Origin: Schaalia odontolytica | Lineage (GTDB): Bacteria; Actinomycetota; Actinomycetes; Actinomycetales; Actinomycetaceae | Direction: 5' to 3' | Assembly: GCF_009730335.1 (NCBI RefSeq) | Contig: NZ_CP046315.1 | Coordinates: 1,364,001-1,428,000, forward strand | Length of the DNA: 64,000 nucleotides | Shown: in pieces, positions 54,568-63,513 of the stretch | Numbering within the stretch: position 1 is the first letter of the stretch | Layout of the letters: the number at the start of each line of letters is the position of its first letter | Made by a program: the position numbers and the translations under genes | The notes under the pieces: generated by a model | Told to the model about the DNA's origin: nothing | Databases searched by the model: none | What the model saw: only the letters and a program-made list of their open reading frames with translations

Positions 54568-57336
54568 TCAAATCGTCGACCATGCAACGATACCGCGACC
54601 GATGCGGTCCTTCGCGGCCTCGGCTTTACGTACAAGCTCGCCGCTAGACGTCGCCGACGCAATCTGACCGAGGCAGTCCATGACCTGACGCATCCAGCGG
54701 ACGAAGTCCCCGGCCTGGATCGGCGTGGCATCAATCGCAGTGGCGAGCGTCGAGCCGTGCGCCCACGCAAGTGTGGCGGCCATCAGACCGGCGTCAAGGC
54801 TCGGGGTCAGGTCACAGCCACAGGCCTTTTCGACGCGGTGCACGCGCTCCAAGGTTGCCAGGCTCTCGTGCCAGGCTTCCTGCAGTCGAATGCCCACGCC
54901 CGCAGGGGCCAACTGCTGCGCATCGTCGTCGGAGCGAGAATCGTAGACGAGCGCAGAAACCATCGACGCGAGTTCCGCCTCGTCGAGCTCATTCCACGTG
55001 CCCTCGTTCATCGACATGGCCACGACCAGGTCGCGCTCTCCGAAGATTCGTCGCAAGCGCTGCCCTGCGTCTGTGACCTCATCTCCGGCCAAAAATCCGA
55101 GACGTTCGAGGACCGCGCAGACGCGGTCAAACTGGGCGGCCACGGAACCCGTCTGGGAGTCGATCGATGAGCGGAGACGATCAATCTCGCGCGCAAGGCG
55201 CGCCCACTGGGCGCCCGCCCGAGCGTGCTCCTCGCGGTGCGGGCAGCGGTGAACCGGATGCTGACGCATCGCGACACGCAGTGCCGAAACCGGATCAGAA
55301 GCCTGCGTAGGCTCCGCAGGGACCTCGTAGATACCCTTGGCTGCGCCGGAGCGCAGCTCCCCAGCGATGCGCGTGCGCTCCTTCGTGCGCCGTAGCGCAG
55401 ATCCGCCGGGAATCGACATGTGGCCGACGACTGCAATTGCACCGCGCACGTCTTCGGGGGCCAGGGCCCTCCACGTGGCGTCCTCCCCGATCACCGAGAC
55501 CTGGGCCCTGCCCGAGGCGCTGGTGGCCTTCGCCCCAACGACACACAGGCGCGTCTTGCGGCCACGAGTCAGCGCTAGGACGTCGCCCGGGCGCACGCCG
55601 GACAGAAGACGCCGCAATTCATCTCGTGCCTCGCGCTTGCGTGCCCGCGCACCGGACTTCTCCGCCTGACCCAACTGGTCGCGCAGCGTCAGGTACTCGC
55701 GGACATCACCGTGCGAACACGACAGGTCCTCAGCCGTCGCATCGCGCTGAGCCTCCAGCTCGGTCAGTCGCGAAGCGAGCACGACGACAGCGGAATCAGC
55801 CTGATACTGAGCGAAAGAAGACTCCAAGACCTTGCGAGTCTGGGCGCGCGTCGATCGCGCGAGCAGGTTGACGACCATGTTGTACGTCGGAGTGAACGCG
55901 GAGATCAACGGGTACGTGCGCTTCGAAGCGAGGGCTGCGACCTCTTCGGGTGCCACTCCCCCACGATGTGAGACGACAGCGTGCCCTTCGGTGTCGATAC
56001 CGCGCCGCCCCGCGCGACCCGACAGCTGCGTGTACTCCCCGGCGGACAGAGAGACGTGCGCCGAGCCGTTCCACTTTGTCAGCGATTCGATGACGACCGT
56101 GCGGGCGGGCATATTGATGCCGAGCGCGAGCGTCTCGGTCGCGTACACCATCTTGACAAGGCCGCGCGAGAACAGGTGCTCGACGCTCTCCTTCATAAGG
56201 GGCAGCATGCCAGCGTGGTGAGCGGCAATGCCGCGCATGAGGCCGCGTTTCCACGCCTCGGCGCCGAGGACGATGGCGTCCTCGGGAGGTAGAAGCGCGA
56301 TGACCTCATCCACGTAGCTCTCGATCTCTGCGGCCTCCGAGCGCGTCGTCAGCGTGATGCGCGTGGAGAGGATCTGACGCACCGCGTCCTCGCATCCTGC
56401 TCGCGAGAAGATGAACGTGATGGCGGGCAGCAGCCGCGCGCGATCGAGTGAAATGAGAGTGGAAGGACGCGACTCACGACGAACCCGAACCTCGCGGTTC
56501 CACGAGCGTGAGCCGCGCCCGCCGCGCATCCCGGAGTCCCGTGTCGCTGCCACAAGCTCGGGATTGAGCTTTCCCTTTCCGGCGGGCGCGTACAGGTCAA
56601 AAATGTCCTCGCCGACGATCATGTGCTGATAGAGCGGGACGGGACGCTTTTCGGACACAATGATCTCGCAGGTGGAGCGCACTTCCCGGATCCAGGCCCC
56701 GAACTCCTCGGCGTTCGACACCGTCGCCGACAGGGCGATGATCGCGACGTGTGCGGGCAGGTGAATGATCACTTCCTCCCACACCGGGCCGCGCATCTTA
56801 TCCGCCAGGTAGTGGACCTCGTCGAGGATGACGACGCCCAAGTCGTTCAGGGATGCGCCCGCGTAGATCATGTTGCGCAGGACCTCTGTCGTCATGACGA
56901 CGACCGGGGCACCGGAGTTGACCGACGTGTCTCCGGTCGCCAGGCCGACGTTGTCCGCGCCGTACAGGTCGCACAGCTCCAGGTACTTCTGGTTGGACAG
57001 TGCCTTGATCGGCGTCGTGTAGAACGCGCGCATTCCCTGCTCAAGGGCGACGTAGGCACCGAACTGGCCGACGATCGTCTTTCCCGCACCGGTGGGGGCA
57101 GCAACGAGGACGGAGCTGCCAGCCTCGACGGCATCAAGTGCCTGGATCTGGAACGGGTCCGGGGTAAAGCTCAGTGTGGAGACCCAGCGCGCGCGTAGCG
57201 ACGAGGCGGCCTGCGCCTCGGCCTTGTACGCTGCGTAGCGCTGGGCTGCACTGCCCACGCCGAGGCCGACTTCCTCCTCGCGCTGGGTGACGTGGTCAGT
57301 ATCCCGGGTGCGGTGTCGACGTCGTTTGGCGCTCAC
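54568..57336 (-). CDS. helY: Ski2/Mtr4-like DEAD-box helicase HelY
   Basis: A 922-residue SF2 helicase. Walker A APTGAGKT, DEVHYL (Walker B), LSATVSN (motif III), and motif VI QLSGRAGRRG are present, with a long C-terminal helical region. HelY proteins are actinobacterial, with a presumed role in RNA turnover. GTG 57336 overlaps the pafC TGA (GTGA); the frame to 57546 would run inside pafC. Last gene of pafB-pafC-helY; lnt starts 16 bp after its stop. Confidence 0.93.
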   Translation of the reverse strand: MSAKRRRHRTRDTDHVTQREEEVGLGVGSAAQRYAAYKAEAQAASSLRARWVSTLSFTPDPFQIQALDAVEAGSSVLVAAPTGAGKTIVGQFGAYVALEQGMRAFYTTPIKALSNQKYLELCDLYGADNVGLATGDTSVNSGAPVVVMTTEVLRNMIYAGASLNDLGVVILDEVHYLADKMRGPVWEEVIIHLPAHVAIIALSATVSNAEEFGAWIREVRSTCEIIVSEKRPVPLYQHMIVGEDIFDLYAPAGKGKLNPELVAATRDSGMRGGRGSRSWNREVRVRRESRPSTLISLDRARLLPAITFIFSRAGCEDAVRQILSTRITLTTRSEAAEIESYVDEVIALLPPEDAIVLGAEAWKRGLMRGIAAHHAGMLPLMKESVEHLFSRGLVKMVYATETLALGINMPARTVVIESLTKWNGSAHVSLSAGEYTQLSGRAGRRGIDTEGHAVVSHRGGVAPEEVAALASKRTYPLISAFTPTYNMVVNLLARSTRAQTRKVLESSFAQYQADSAVVVLASRLTELEAQRDATAEDLSCSHGDVREYLTLRDQLGQAEKSGARARKREARDELRRLLSGVRPGDVLALTRGRKTRLCVVGAKATSASGRAQVSVIGEDATWRALAPEDVRGAIAVVGHMSIPGGSALRRTKERTRIAGELRSGAAKGIYEVPAEPTQASDPVSALRVAMRQHPVHRCPHREEHARAGAQWARLAREIDRLRSSIDSQTGSVAAQFDRVCAVLERLGFLAGDEVTDAGQRLRRIFGERDLVVAMSMNEGTWNELDEAELASMVSALVYDSRSDDDAQQLAPAGVGIRLQEAWHESLATLERVHRVEKACGCDLTPSLDAGLMAATLAWAHGSTLATAIDATPIQAGDFVRWMRQVMDCLGQIASATSSGELVRKAEAAKDRIGRGIVAWSTI

Positions 57337-58271
57337 GATGCATCCTCTCGGGTCCAGATCGACAAAACTGAGCGCGCACGGCGTGCGGCCTCGTCGCGCA
57401 TATCCGGCGTTGCTGCGCGCAGGTGTGGGGCAATGTCGATGAGGAGGCTCATGCCCCACTGTTCGTTCCAGACGGGCAGGGTGATGCGTGCTCCCCCGCC
57501 GTCCAGCTCGGCGACGATGTGACCGTCGTATTCGTCGGCGATCCACCGGGCATCGCGATCGACGTCGAGCGTCCAGGTGGGTGCGTCATGACGCATGCGG
57601 CGCGGCTCCTCGACGCGTGGCCCCTCGCCGCGCACGTCGCTGATCGATACGACCGCGAAGCTGCGAGCCTCCCCCGCGCGAGTGCACCAGCCGCGCAGCA
57701 GCCAGCCGCTCGCGCTCGCCTCGAGCGACCACGGGTCGACGATGCGGCGCGTGCGAACGTCAGAAGCGGACACGTAGGTGAAAGACACACGTTCTTCGCG
57801 CAGAAGTGCGTCGCGCAGGGTCTCGAGGCTCTCGCTCGACGAGGCCAGAGAAGGAATCGCCTCCACACGCTGTTCGGCGTCGGCCTCTTTCAGGCCCCCG
57901 AGCGCGCAGACGACGAGGGCGGCATGCGGAACATGAGCGGCAAGATCCATGCCAAGTAGCGGGGTGATCGCAGACAGTCCGATGAGAAGAGCCTGCGCCT
58001 CTAGCGTGGACAGGCGCAGCGGCGCCGAAGCGCCCAGCGTCGAGCGTAGTGACACGCGCTGTTCTTGCTCGTAGAGTTCCCAATCGAGCTCGAAGGACGC
58101 GCCGGGCAGTGAATCTCCAACGGACGCTAGATACTCGATATCACGACGCACCTGTCGGCGAGTGCGATGGAAATGCGCTGCGATCTCATCGACGTTCGCG
58201 CCCGGGTGCTCACTCATCCACGCCACCATCGAAGCGAGGCGGACAACGGCCAACTGTACGTTCTCAGGCAT
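57333..58271 (-). CDS. pafC: WYL-domain regulator PafC
   Basis: A 312-residue protein: N-terminal winged helix (VDEIAAHFHRTRRQVRRDIEYL), WYL domain near residues 145-220 (RIVDPWSLEASASGWLLRGWC, FAVVSISDV) and a WCX C-terminal part. With PafB it forms the mitomycin-responsive activator of DNA-damage genes known in mycobacteria. ATG 58271 has GGGGTG 6 nt upstream; GTG 58280 is less likely. Overlaps pafB's 3' end by 8 bp. Confidence 0.9.
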   Translation of the reverse strand: MPENVQLAVVRLASMVAWMSEHPGANVDEIAAHFHRTRRQVRRDIEYLASVGDSLPGASFELDWELYEQEQRVSLRSTLGASAPLRLSTLEAQALLIGLSAITPLLGMDLAAHVPHAALVVCALGGLKEADAEQRVEAIPSLASSSESLETLRDALLREERVSFTYVSASDVRTRRIVDPWSLEASASGWLLRGWCTRAGEARSFAVVSISDVRGEGPRVEEPRRMRHDAPTWTLDVDRDARWIADEYDGHIVAELDGGGARITLPVWNEQWGMSLLIDIAPHLRAATPDMRDEAARRARSVLSIWTREDAS

Positions 58272-59196
58272 CGTGCTCACCCCATTTGGCGGCCGCGCGC
58301 AGGCGCGTCAACATCGCGTCGCACAGGGACTCAGGTGATACGACGACCACGTCAGATGCCAGGGGAAGAAGACGACCCATCCACGTTCCCAATTCTGCGC
58401 CTTCGAGCGCGACGCGCTCCCAGCCATGCCGAGGCGAACCGTGCTCCTCAGATGCCGCCCCGGCCTCGTAACCATGGAGAAGCGTACGTGCAGTGGAGTC
58501 CCCACGCACGTCGACGACGGGAGAGACGAACGATGACACACGCGGAAACACTGCTCCCTCGGGCGGGAGTGATGCATCTCCCGGTTCCCCGATGAACGAA
58601 ATCTGGGAGCGAATGCGCGACACACGGAATGTACGCTCGCTGCCGCGATCGAGGTCCCATCCCCACAGGTACAAGGCGCGGCCCTGGACCGACAGGGCCC
58701 ACGGCTCGACGGAGCGCTCTGTGAGCTCGCGAGATCCCGGGTATTCGAAGCACACCACGCGCCGCTCGCGAATTGCCTGCGCCAACACGGTGGCTGCCCC
58801 GAGGCCGGTGAGCCCCAGGCGAATTGTCGGAGCAGAAACGTCGTCGGAGGAAGCTGCAGCCGCCTTCGCATCGATCGCTTCGGCGAAGAATTCGCTGCTA
58901 TCCCACGCGCGTGCAGCCAGCGACATGAGCGCACGGTCGGTACTCGTCACCTCGATGCCGGGCGCAAAAGAATCCCAGGCGATGCTGTAACGCTCCCCAG
59001 AGTGAATCGTCATGTGGGCACCAGCGTCGCGCAGCGCGTCTTTGTCTCGCTGGAACTGCGTTTCGAAGGCATCGTCCGCGAGCCCCTGATATCCGGGAAG
59101 AGCACGCAATTGCGCCTTCGTGCGCCCGGGACGCGCGCCCAGGAGCTCGACGAAAAGCTCGAGGACGCGCACGTTAGCGTTGACAGCGGTACTCAC
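58264..59196 (-). CDS. pafB: WYL-domain regulator PafB
   Basis: A 310-residue partner of PafC with the same layout: N-terminal HTH (about 1-60), WYL core (RSVEPWALSVQGRALYLWGWDLDRGSERTFRVSRI; key WALSVQGRALYLWG), C-terminal WCX. Usually next to the Pup ligase pafA; that gene and tatAC are missing here. GTG 59196 with leaderless -10. Confidence 0.9.
   Translation of the reverse strand: MSTAVNANVRVLELFVELLGARPGRTKAQLRALPGYQGLADDAFETQFQRDKDALRDAGAHMTIHSGERYSIAWDSFAPGIEVTSTDRALMSLAARAWDSSEFFAEAIDAKAAAASSDDVSAPTIRLGLTGLGAATVLAQAIRERRVVCFEYPGSRELTERSVEPWALSVQGRALYLWGWDLDRGSERTFRVSRIRSQISFIGEPGDASLPPEGAVFPRVSSFVSPVVDVRGDSTARTLLHGYEAGAASEEHGSPRHGWERVALEGAELGTWMGRLLPLASDVVVVSPESLCDAMLTRLRAAAKWGEHDA
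58458..58469 (+). repeat. Dodecamer copy inside pafB
   Basis: Perfect CCCCGGCCTCGT; the coding strand reads (Y)EAG in HGYEAGAAS. Confidence 0.6.
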
Positions 59197-59202
59197 CCGC
59201 CT

Positions 59203-59208
59203 ACCCTA
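59203..59208 (-). promoter_or_regulatory. Leaderless -10 (TAGGGT) of pafB
   Basis: TAGGGT, 6 nt, GTG 59196 on the minus strand. Confidence 0.6.
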
Positions 59209-59245
59209 CGCGAAACGCGCGCGTCCTGAGCATACGGCGCACCGT

Positions 59246-60304
59246 CTAGGACTGAGGCGACGCGCTATCGTTGGCGCTCACATAGTCGTTGGTCGCGAGT
59301 GTCGTCGCATCCACCGACCCCTCAAGCTCCCCGAGAGAATCGAGGAAGGTGACCATCTGCGCCCAGGTAGCCAGGTCTTGCGCCCCCGTTGCAGTCCCGG
59401 TGTCGCCCAGCCAGAGAGGAACCGTTGCGGCAAGAACAGCGTTCGCCGCGGACAGCGTCGCCTCGTCGGTCAACGAGGTATCCCACTGCTTCGTCGCGTC
59501 GAGGGCGATCTGGGGGGCCGCAGCGATATCGTTCATGGCCTTGGTCGTGGCCGCGACAACTGCGCGCGCCTGTTCCGGGTGCTCCTGCGCCCACTTGTGA
59601 GTGGTGATGAAGGACGCGCTCACCAGCGGTGTCGATGTGGGGTTCAGCGTGATTTCGCGGATCTGAAGGCCGGCCAGTCGCATCTGCACGGCGTCGTTGT
59701 TGGTAAAGCCGACGACTGCGTCGACCTGACCCGACGCGAGTGCGGCCTGCTGCGTGTATCCGATCGGAGAGATCGTCACGTCCGACTCGCTAAGACCAGC
59801 TTCCTGCATGGCGGCGCGCGTCGCATAGTAGTTCGCACCGTGCTCACCCGGAATGCCCACCGTCTTGCCCTCAAGGTCAGCAAGAGAGTGGATGTCGGAA
59901 TCCTCTGGAACGATCACTGCGCCTGGGTAGGAGGCGTAATACTGGCCAATCGACACGATATCGAGGCCCTGCGAGGCAGCGACCGCCGCTTCGTCTCCCG
60001 ACGCGATGACGATATCCTCCTCACCTGCCAGAAGCGCCGTAAAAAAGCCCTCGTGCGACCCGTGGTGCCGAATTGTTGGGACGACACCGTTATCTGTGTA
60101 CGTTCCCTGCGCGTCCGCAACGTAAACGGGCGAGAACTGAATGTTGGGGATGTACGTCAGGCCGATCGTGACCTCCGAATCGCCGTGCGTTCCCGACTGA
60201 GCGGCCTTGTCTCCCGGCGTGCACGCCGCCAGGACCAACGAAGCGCATGCGCCGACGACTGCGGCGCGAACGATTGTGGAAAGCTTCAAGAGATTCTCCT
60301 TCAC
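59246..60304 (-). CDS. ABC transporter substrate-binding lipoprotein, NMT1/THI5-like (RibY-type)
   Basis: A 352-residue exported lipoprotein: lipobox LVLAACTPG places the acylated Cys near residue 28. The NMT1/THI5-like fold follows (TYIPNIQFSPVYVADAQG, DSDIHSLADLEGKTVGIPGEHG). The family binds thiamine-pyrimidine, riboflavin or alkylsulfonates; the FMN riboswitch upstream points to riboflavin, as for RibY. GTG 60304 overlaps the permease stop (GTGA). No ATPase gene is nearby. Confidence 0.85.
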   Translation of the reverse strand: MKENLLKLSTIVRAAVVGACASLVLAACTPGDKAAQSGTHGDSEVTIGLTYIPNIQFSPVYVADAQGTYTDNGVVPTIRHHGSHEGFFTALLAGEEDIVIASGDEAAVAASQGLDIVSIGQYYASYPGAVIVPEDSDIHSLADLEGKTVGIPGEHGANYYATRAAMQEAGLSESDVTISPIGYTQQAALASGQVDAVVGFTNNDAVQMRLAGLQIREITLNPTSTPLVSASFITTHKWAQEHPEQARAVVAATTKAMNDIAAAPQIALDATKQWDTSLTDEATLSAANAVLAATVPLWLGDTGTATGAQDLATWAQMVTFLDSLGELEGSVDATTLATNDYVSANDSASPQS

Positions 60305-61074
60305 TGCGTGATCTCATAACGCTTCGACCGCTCGATCCTGTACACGATCGTGTAGAGAAGAGTCGCCATCGTGCACAAAATGATAATGATGACGAACATT
60401 CCGGCGGTGTCCACGTTGTTTCTCATCTGAGTGAGTACCTGCCCGAGCCCGGAGCCACCCATCACCATCTCCCCCACGACTGCGCCCGTCACCGACAGGG
60501 CGAACCCGTTACGCAGGCCGCCCAAAATCGCGGGAGCGGCCAGCGGGAGCTCCATGTAGAGTGCCATCGTCCATCCCGTCGCCCCGTCCAATGCAGCAGC
60601 TTCGAGAAGCTCGCGGTCAATATGGCGCAAGCCGACGACCGTCGAGACAAGAATCGGAAAGAACACCATCAGGGCGCACAGGACGACGATGGACATGAAT
60701 CCGTAGCCGACCCACAGCACAAGAATTGGTGCAATAGCGATTGCTGGTAATGCTTGGGTTGCCCCGAGAAAGGGCTCTACCGCAGCAGCCAAAATACGCG
60801 ACCGGTAGATCACATACGCGGACGGCAACGCGACGACCGAGCCGAGCAGACACCCAGCGACGGCCTCGGCACCCGTCACCTGGACCTTGTGCCAGGTTGA
60901 CGGAAGCGCCAGGATCACCGATCCCTTGGAGATGACGGACATGGGGTTAGGTAGGCGCCAGGCCTCGATGCCGGTCAGCGTGGTCGACAGCCACCACCCC
61001 GCCAACAGCACGGCGAGGAAAATGACCGGTGCCGCGACGGTAAGAGCACCGCGAGGCTTGTTCCGAGTTGCCAC
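60301..61074 (-). CDS. ABC transporter permease, BPD type (RibX-type)
   Basis: A 257-residue inner-membrane permease with about six helices and the EAA loop (EAAALDGATGWTMALYMELP, key EAA and G). SsuC/ThiX-like. It would form the channel for the downstream binding protein. GTG 61074 has GGAAAG upstream. First gene after the FMN riboswitch, so riboflavin uptake is the best inference. The motor protein must be encoded elsewhere. Confidence 0.87.
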   Translation of the reverse strand: MATRNKPRGALTVAAPVIFLAVLLAGWWLSTTLTGIEAWRLPNPMSVISKGSVILALPSTWHKVQVTGAEAVAGCLLGSVVALPSAYVIYRSRILAAAVEPFLGATQALPAIAIAPILVLWVGYGFMSIVVLCALMVFFPILVSTVVGLRHIDRELLEAAALDGATGWTMALYMELPLAAPAILGGLRNGFALSVTGAVVGEMVMGGSGLGQVLTQMRNNVDTAGMFVIIIILCTMATLLYTIVYRIERSKRYEITQ

Positions 61075-61135
61075 GACTTACTTTCCGACACCGGGGGTAC
61101 GCGCAGCACAGCAGACGCACGGATGCGCCTCATGC

Positions 61136-61255
61136 ACTCCTCCCATCCGGACTTTAACCGTCGGTGCCGGAATTTCACCGGCTCAACCGCCCTCGTTCTG
61201 TGAGGGCGGGTCGCGGACTATCACCGCCGGTTCGGACTTTCACCGACCCCGGAGT
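61136..61255 (-). promoter_or_regulatory. FMN riboswitch (RFN element)
   Basis: About 120 nt on the minus strand with the whole RFN core: GGTGAAAGTCCG, ACCGGCGGTGATAGTCCGCGA, a variable GAGGGCGG stem, CCGGTGAAATTCCGG, ACCGACGGTTAAAGTCCGG and ATGGGAG (each within the stretch, in this order). P1 pairs ACTCC (61251-61255) with GGAGT (61136-61140). It precedes the permease start by 61 nt. Expression platform not resolved: no terminator with T-tract is seen, so translational control is likelier. Confidence 0.95.
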
Positions 61256-61318
61256 ACTCGTGTGCCATTGTGCCACCGACGGGCGCACCATGCGAGGCGT
61301 ATCCGCTATGAAAGAAAA

Positions 61319-61354
61319 CGGGCGGCCGGAACGGGATTTCGTTCCGGCCGTCCG
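61319..61354 (-). terminator. rpe intrinsic terminator
   Basis: Strong stem CGGGCGGCCGGAACG / CGTTCCGGCCGTCCG followed on the minus strand by CGTTTTCTTTC. Confidence 0.8.
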
Positions 61355-61367
61355 AAAGCCTGTGCGA

Positions 61368-62030
61368 TCAGTGTGAGTGTGCGTTGGCGAGTTCGCGCAG
61401 CGCCTCCACCTCACGATGAGCGTCGTCAGCGCGGAAGACCGCGGAACCCGCGACGAAGTTGTCGGCGCCGGCCGCGGCCGCGCGCTCGATGGTCGCACGC
61501 GAGATGCCGCCATCGACCTGGATCGACACCTGCAGCCCTGCGGCGTTGATCGCGGTGCGCGTGCGCTCGATCTTCGGGATCATCTGCTCGATGAAGGACT
61601 GGCCGCCGAAGCCGGGCTCAACCGTCATGATGAGGATCATGTCGAACTCGTTGAGGATGTCGACGAACGGTGCGATGTCAGTCGCCGGCTTCAGAGCCAG
61701 GCCGGTGCGTGCACCGATGCGGTGCAGCTCGCGCGCCAGGCGCAGCGGCGCTGCAGCGGCCTCTGCGTGGAAGGTGACGGACTCACAACCGACCTCCGCA
61801 TACTGCGGAGCCCAACGATCCGGGTCTTCGATCATGAGGTGCGCGTCGACCGGCAGAATGCCGGACTTGACGACAGCCTCCGCGACGGGCAGACCCCACG
61901 AGAGGTTGGGGACGAAATGGTTGTCCATGACGTCGACGTGAGCGATATCCGCTCCTGCGATCTTGGTGAGCTCACCGCGCAGGTTAGCGATGTCGCAGTT
62001 GAGAATCGACGGGCTAATTGTGGCGTTCAT
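61368..62030 (-). CDS. rpe: Ribulose-phosphate 3-epimerase
   Basis: A 220-residue TIM barrel of the pentose phosphate pathway (Ru5P to Xu5P). [21 protein letters not shown] (metal His/Asp), [12 protein letters not shown] and VDGGISRAT are all present. ATG 62030; the -10 TAGCAT lies 7 nt upstream and starts in the rsmB stop codon. Complements the tkt/zwf genes at 25-30 kb. Confidence 0.97.
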   Translation of the reverse strand: MNATISPSILNCDIANLRGELTKIAGADIAHVDVMDNHFVPNLSWGLPVAEAVVKSGILPVDAHLMIEDPDRWAPQYAEVGCESVTFHAEAAAAPLRLARELHRIGARTGLALKPATDIAPFVDILNEFDMILIMTVEPGFGGQSFIEQMIPKIERTRTAINAAGLQVSIQVDGGISRATIERAAAAGADNFVAGSAVFRADDAHREVEALRELANAHSH

Positions 62031-62037
62031 AACGCAT

Positions 62038-62043
62038 ATGCTA
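62038..62043 (-). promoter_or_regulatory. Leaderless -10 (TAGCAT) of rpe overlapping the rsmB stop
   Basis: The TAG of TAGCAT is the rsmB stop codon (62041-62043). 7 nt to ATG 62030. Confidence 0.45.
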
Positions 62044-63513
62044 GCGCCTGCGCAGGCAGGCTACAAACATAAGATCCGTGCCGAAACGGTGATCCCAGAG
62101 CTGGAGCGTCCGACCGCTAAACCCCTTGATGACGCCCGCAGATGCCGGCACGTCCAGCGCTTGGGGTGCGCATTCGTTTGCGAGCGCCACGGTGTCAAGC
62201 AGTTCGACCTCGCCAGCCTTGAGCAGACGCTCGACCTGTTCACGTGTCTCGGCCGCGTGCGGCGAACACGTGATGTATGTGAGAACGCCTCCGGGGCGTG
62301 TCAGCGCGACTGCTCGATCGAGTAGTTCGCGCTGGAGAACAGTCAGCTCCTCCACGTCCGCGGGCGTGCGGTTCCAACGGGACTCGGGGCGGCGGCGCAT
62401 CGACCCCATGCCCGAGCAGGGGGCATCGACGACGACACGGTCAAACGAGCCGAGGGGCCATGCGCTCTGGCCACCACCGAAGGTACGACCGTCGCCGCTC
62501 ACGACCTCAATGGAGTCGAACTGGCGTGTCGTGCGCTCCACGAGGCGGGCGCGGTGCGGGTGCACCTCGTTAGCGGTCACGCGTGCTCCCACGCCAGCGG
62601 CGAGGCCGGCCAGAAGAGCAGCCTTGCCACCGGGACCCGCACACAGGTCGAGCCAGCGCTCGTCGTTGTCGCCCTCAAGCGGTGCGGATGCGGCGATGAG
62701 GGCAGCGAGCTGCGAGCCCTCATCCTGCGCGCCAGCGCGGCCGTCGCGAATCGAGGGCAGGCGCGCGGGATCGCCGGATTCGAGGAGCACGGCATACGGG
62801 GAGACAGCACCCAGGGCGACGCGCGTGTCGAGAATATCCTCGGCCTCGTCGGCGAGTTCGTCGACGCTCATCAACGATGGGCGGGCCACCAGAGTGACCG
62901 TGGGAACCTCGTTATCGGCTTCGAGAACGTCGAGAAGCTCTTCCTCGGGGTAGCCGTGGGCCTTCAGAGCGTCGTGGAACGCAGTGACCATCCACGCCGG
63001 GTGCGAGTAGCGCACGCCGAGGGCTTGATCCTCGTCGGCGATGGCATCCATAGCTGCCTCGCGCTCGGACGGATCCTCGCGAGTGATCGAGCGCAACACG
63101 GCATTAACGAAACGCACGGGGCCATCCGTCAGGTGCTCTCGTGCGACGTCCACAGTCGCCGACACAGCAGCATGATCAGGCACTCGCATGTCGAGGAGCT
63201 GGTGGGTACCCATACGCAGAACGACGAGCGCGCGCGGATCGAGATCAGCCAGGGGACGGTCGATATGACGGGAGATCACCCAGTCGAGTCGGCCGATCGC
63301 ACGCAGCGTGCCGTGGACGAGCTCGGAGGTGAAGGCGGCGTCCCGATCGGAGAAGTGACCGTCGCGCCGTGCCTGACGCAGAGCTTTCGGCAAAATGATG
63401 TTCGCGAACGCGCCCTGGGTCTCGACCTCGTGGAGAACGTCGTAGGCAATACGACGGGGCTCATCGGCCTTGCGCAGCTTGCGGTAGCCGTCCGCGTAAC
63501 GCCTCTCGCTCAT
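62041..63513 (-). CDS. rsmB: 16S rRNA (cytosine-C5) methyltransferase RsmB
   Basis: A 490-residue enzyme: N-terminal NusB-like RNA-binding domain ([22 protein letters not shown]) and a C-terminal SAM-dependent methyltransferase with [31 protein letters not shown] (motif IV Cys) and ITCSPHAAE (motif VI catalytic Cys). Modifies C967 (E. coli numbering). Starts at ATG 63513 within the fmt stop (ATGA), the usual fmt-rsmB-rpe order. Confidence 0.96.
   Translation of the reverse strand: MSERRYADGYRKLRKADEPRRIAYDVLHEVETQGAFANIILPKALRQARRDGHFSDRDAAFTSELVHGTLRAIGRLDWVISRHIDRPLADLDPRALVVLRMGTHQLLDMRVPDHAAVSATVDVAREHLTDGPVRFVNAVLRSITREDPSEREAAMDAIADEDQALGVRYSHPAWMVTAFHDALKAHGYPEEELLDVLEADNEVPTVTLVARPSLMSVDELADEAEDILDTRVALGAVSPYAVLLESGDPARLPSIRDGRAGAQDEGSQLAALIAASAPLEGDNDERWLDLCAGPGGKAALLAGLAAGVGARVTANEVHPHRARLVERTTRQFDSIEVVSGDGRTFGGGQSAWPLGSFDRVVVDAPCSGMGSMRRRPESRWNRTPADVEELTVLQRELLDRAVALTRPGGVLTYITCSPHAAETREQVERLLKAGEVELLDTVALANECAPQALDVPASAGVIKGFSGRTLQLWDHRFGTDLMFVACLRRR

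Noticed and set aside
59246-61074. Reading the NMT1-like transporter as a thiamine-precursor system
   Set aside because: The upstream element is an RFN (FMN) riboswitch, not a TPP riboswitch.
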